This document shows positions 4,710-5,146 of a DNA stretch of 5,146 nt, in pieces. Positions within the stretch are counted from its first letter, which is position 1, and each line of letters starts with the position of its first letter. Location: assembly GCA_020048935.1 (NCBI GenBank), contig JAIFLS010000048.1, forward strand, positions 1 to 5,146, read 5' to 3'. Both the position numbers and the translations under genes were made by a program. Below the pieces are notes generated by a model. That model saw nothing but the letters and a program-made list of their open reading frames with translations, was not told the origin of the DNA and did not search any database. Source of the DNA: a bacterium. GTDB taxonomy: Bacteria; Verrucomicrobiota; Kiritimatiellia; UBA8416.

Positions 4710-5146
4710 TCAAATCGGCTTCTGCTTTTCAGATTTCATCCATACAAAATAGGGTGACGCATGGCAGACGCCGACATTATCCGGGCCGAAGCCCGTCGCG
4801 ACTTCAGCGGTCACGACATACCAGTGCTTGCCTGGGGTGCACTCTCCATCCTCCAGTTCCAAGGCAACGCTTTGGACACCGACCTCCGTCCATGGCAGCA
4901 GCTTCCCGTCGCGCATAAGTGTGATTCGCCTGATGTTATGGGCACAGCTCGCTTCCACAGTCACCCTGAATGCCTCACCTGAAGCAAGCACCACCGTTTC
5001 TCCCATCGGCACGCCCTTGCAACGGGTCACAATCGCCACGCGCGAGTCAGACATCGCAAACGTGTACCGGTTCCTGATCGCCTCCCAAACACCATCCGGC
5101 GTGACTTCCTTGACCCAGAATCCCGTCAGGCCAAAATGATTGGGCG
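4710..5146 (-). CDS. C-terminal 144 residues of a DUF3604/PHP-like metal-dependent hydrolase; partial at right edge
   Basis: The frame is open from the right edge to the TGA at 4712-4710. The internal ATG at 5054 is not the start: coding sequence of matching character (PNHFGLTGFWVKEVTPDGVW, then EAIRNRYTFA) continues upstream of it to the edge. The pattern GLTG...EVTPDGVWEAIRNRYTFAMSDSRVAIVTRCKGVPMGE matches the end of the catalytic region in DUF3604 and related PHP-type proteins (GLTGVxAEExTRExIxxALRxRxTYATSGxRI...NGxxMG). After it comes a beta-rich tail with RITLMRDGKLLPW and HWYVVTAEVATG, like the family's usual C-terminal domain. The metal-binding residues would be in the missing N-terminal part. 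Many members are predicted secreted hydrolases, but the signal region is outside the window and the substrate cannot be inferred. Confidence 0.6.
   Translation of the reverse strand, partial: PNHFGLTGFWVKEVTPDGVWEAIRNRYTFAMSDSRVAIVTRCKGVPMGETVVLASGEAFRVTVEASCAHNIRRITLMRDGKLLPWTEVGVQSVALELEDGECTPGKHWYVVTAEVATGFGPDNVGVCHASPYFVWMKSEKQKPI

Noticed and set aside
4710..5054. A complete 114-residue gene starting at ATG 5054
   Set aside because: The frame continues upstream to the window edge with family-like sequence, so the ATG is internal and the gene is a C-terminal fragment.

Overview
The window looks like a piece of a moderately GC-rich genome of the Planctomycetes-Verrucomicrobia-Chlamydiae group, most likely Verrucomicrobiota or Kiritimatiellota. 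This is an inference from protein families: a secreted DUF2341/LamG/autotransporter-repeat protein, an Opitutus-type REP-associated transposase, a DUF4143 ATPase and a DUF3604-like protein. No rRNA, tRNA or other direct phylogenetic marker is present.

Layout from left to right. (1) Positions 1-2145, minus strand: the first 715 codons of a large secreted surface protein, open to the left edge, with a signal peptide, a DUF2341 domain, a LamG-like lectin domain, fibronectin-like modules and autotransporter-associated beta-strand repeats. (2) Positions 2146-2544: a divergent intergenic region with the promoter and ribosome binding site of that gene and two complete copies of a 71-bp palindromic repeat. 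(3) Positions 2545-3012, plus strand: a complete REP-associated tyrosine transposase (RAYT). (4) Positions 3013-3167: a convergent intergenic region with a third copy of the repeat. (5) Positions 3168-4475, minus strand: a complete 435-residue AAA ATPase with a DUF4143 C-terminal part. (6) Positions 4476-4709: its promoter with a 19-bp perfect palindrome and a repeated half-site, plus a truncated fourth copy of the repeat. (7) Positions 4710-5146, minus strand: the last 144 codons of a DUF3604/PHP-like protein, open to the right edge.

The most interesting content is the transposase and its repeats. Each full repeat is two inverted REP units. Each unit has a GTAG-type tetranucleotide, one C, a 6-bp perfect stem and a 7-nt loop. 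The two stems differ in sequence but both stay fully paired, and the loop follows ACGNAGG with all four bases seen at N. Two copies lie just upstream of the RAYT gene and one lies 11 bp after its stop. This is a REPIN/RAYT arrangement, in which the transposase is expected to recognise and mobilise the repeats.

The remaining genes do not form an obvious pathway. The three minus-strand genes are separated by repeat-bearing gaps and appear to be independent transcription units.
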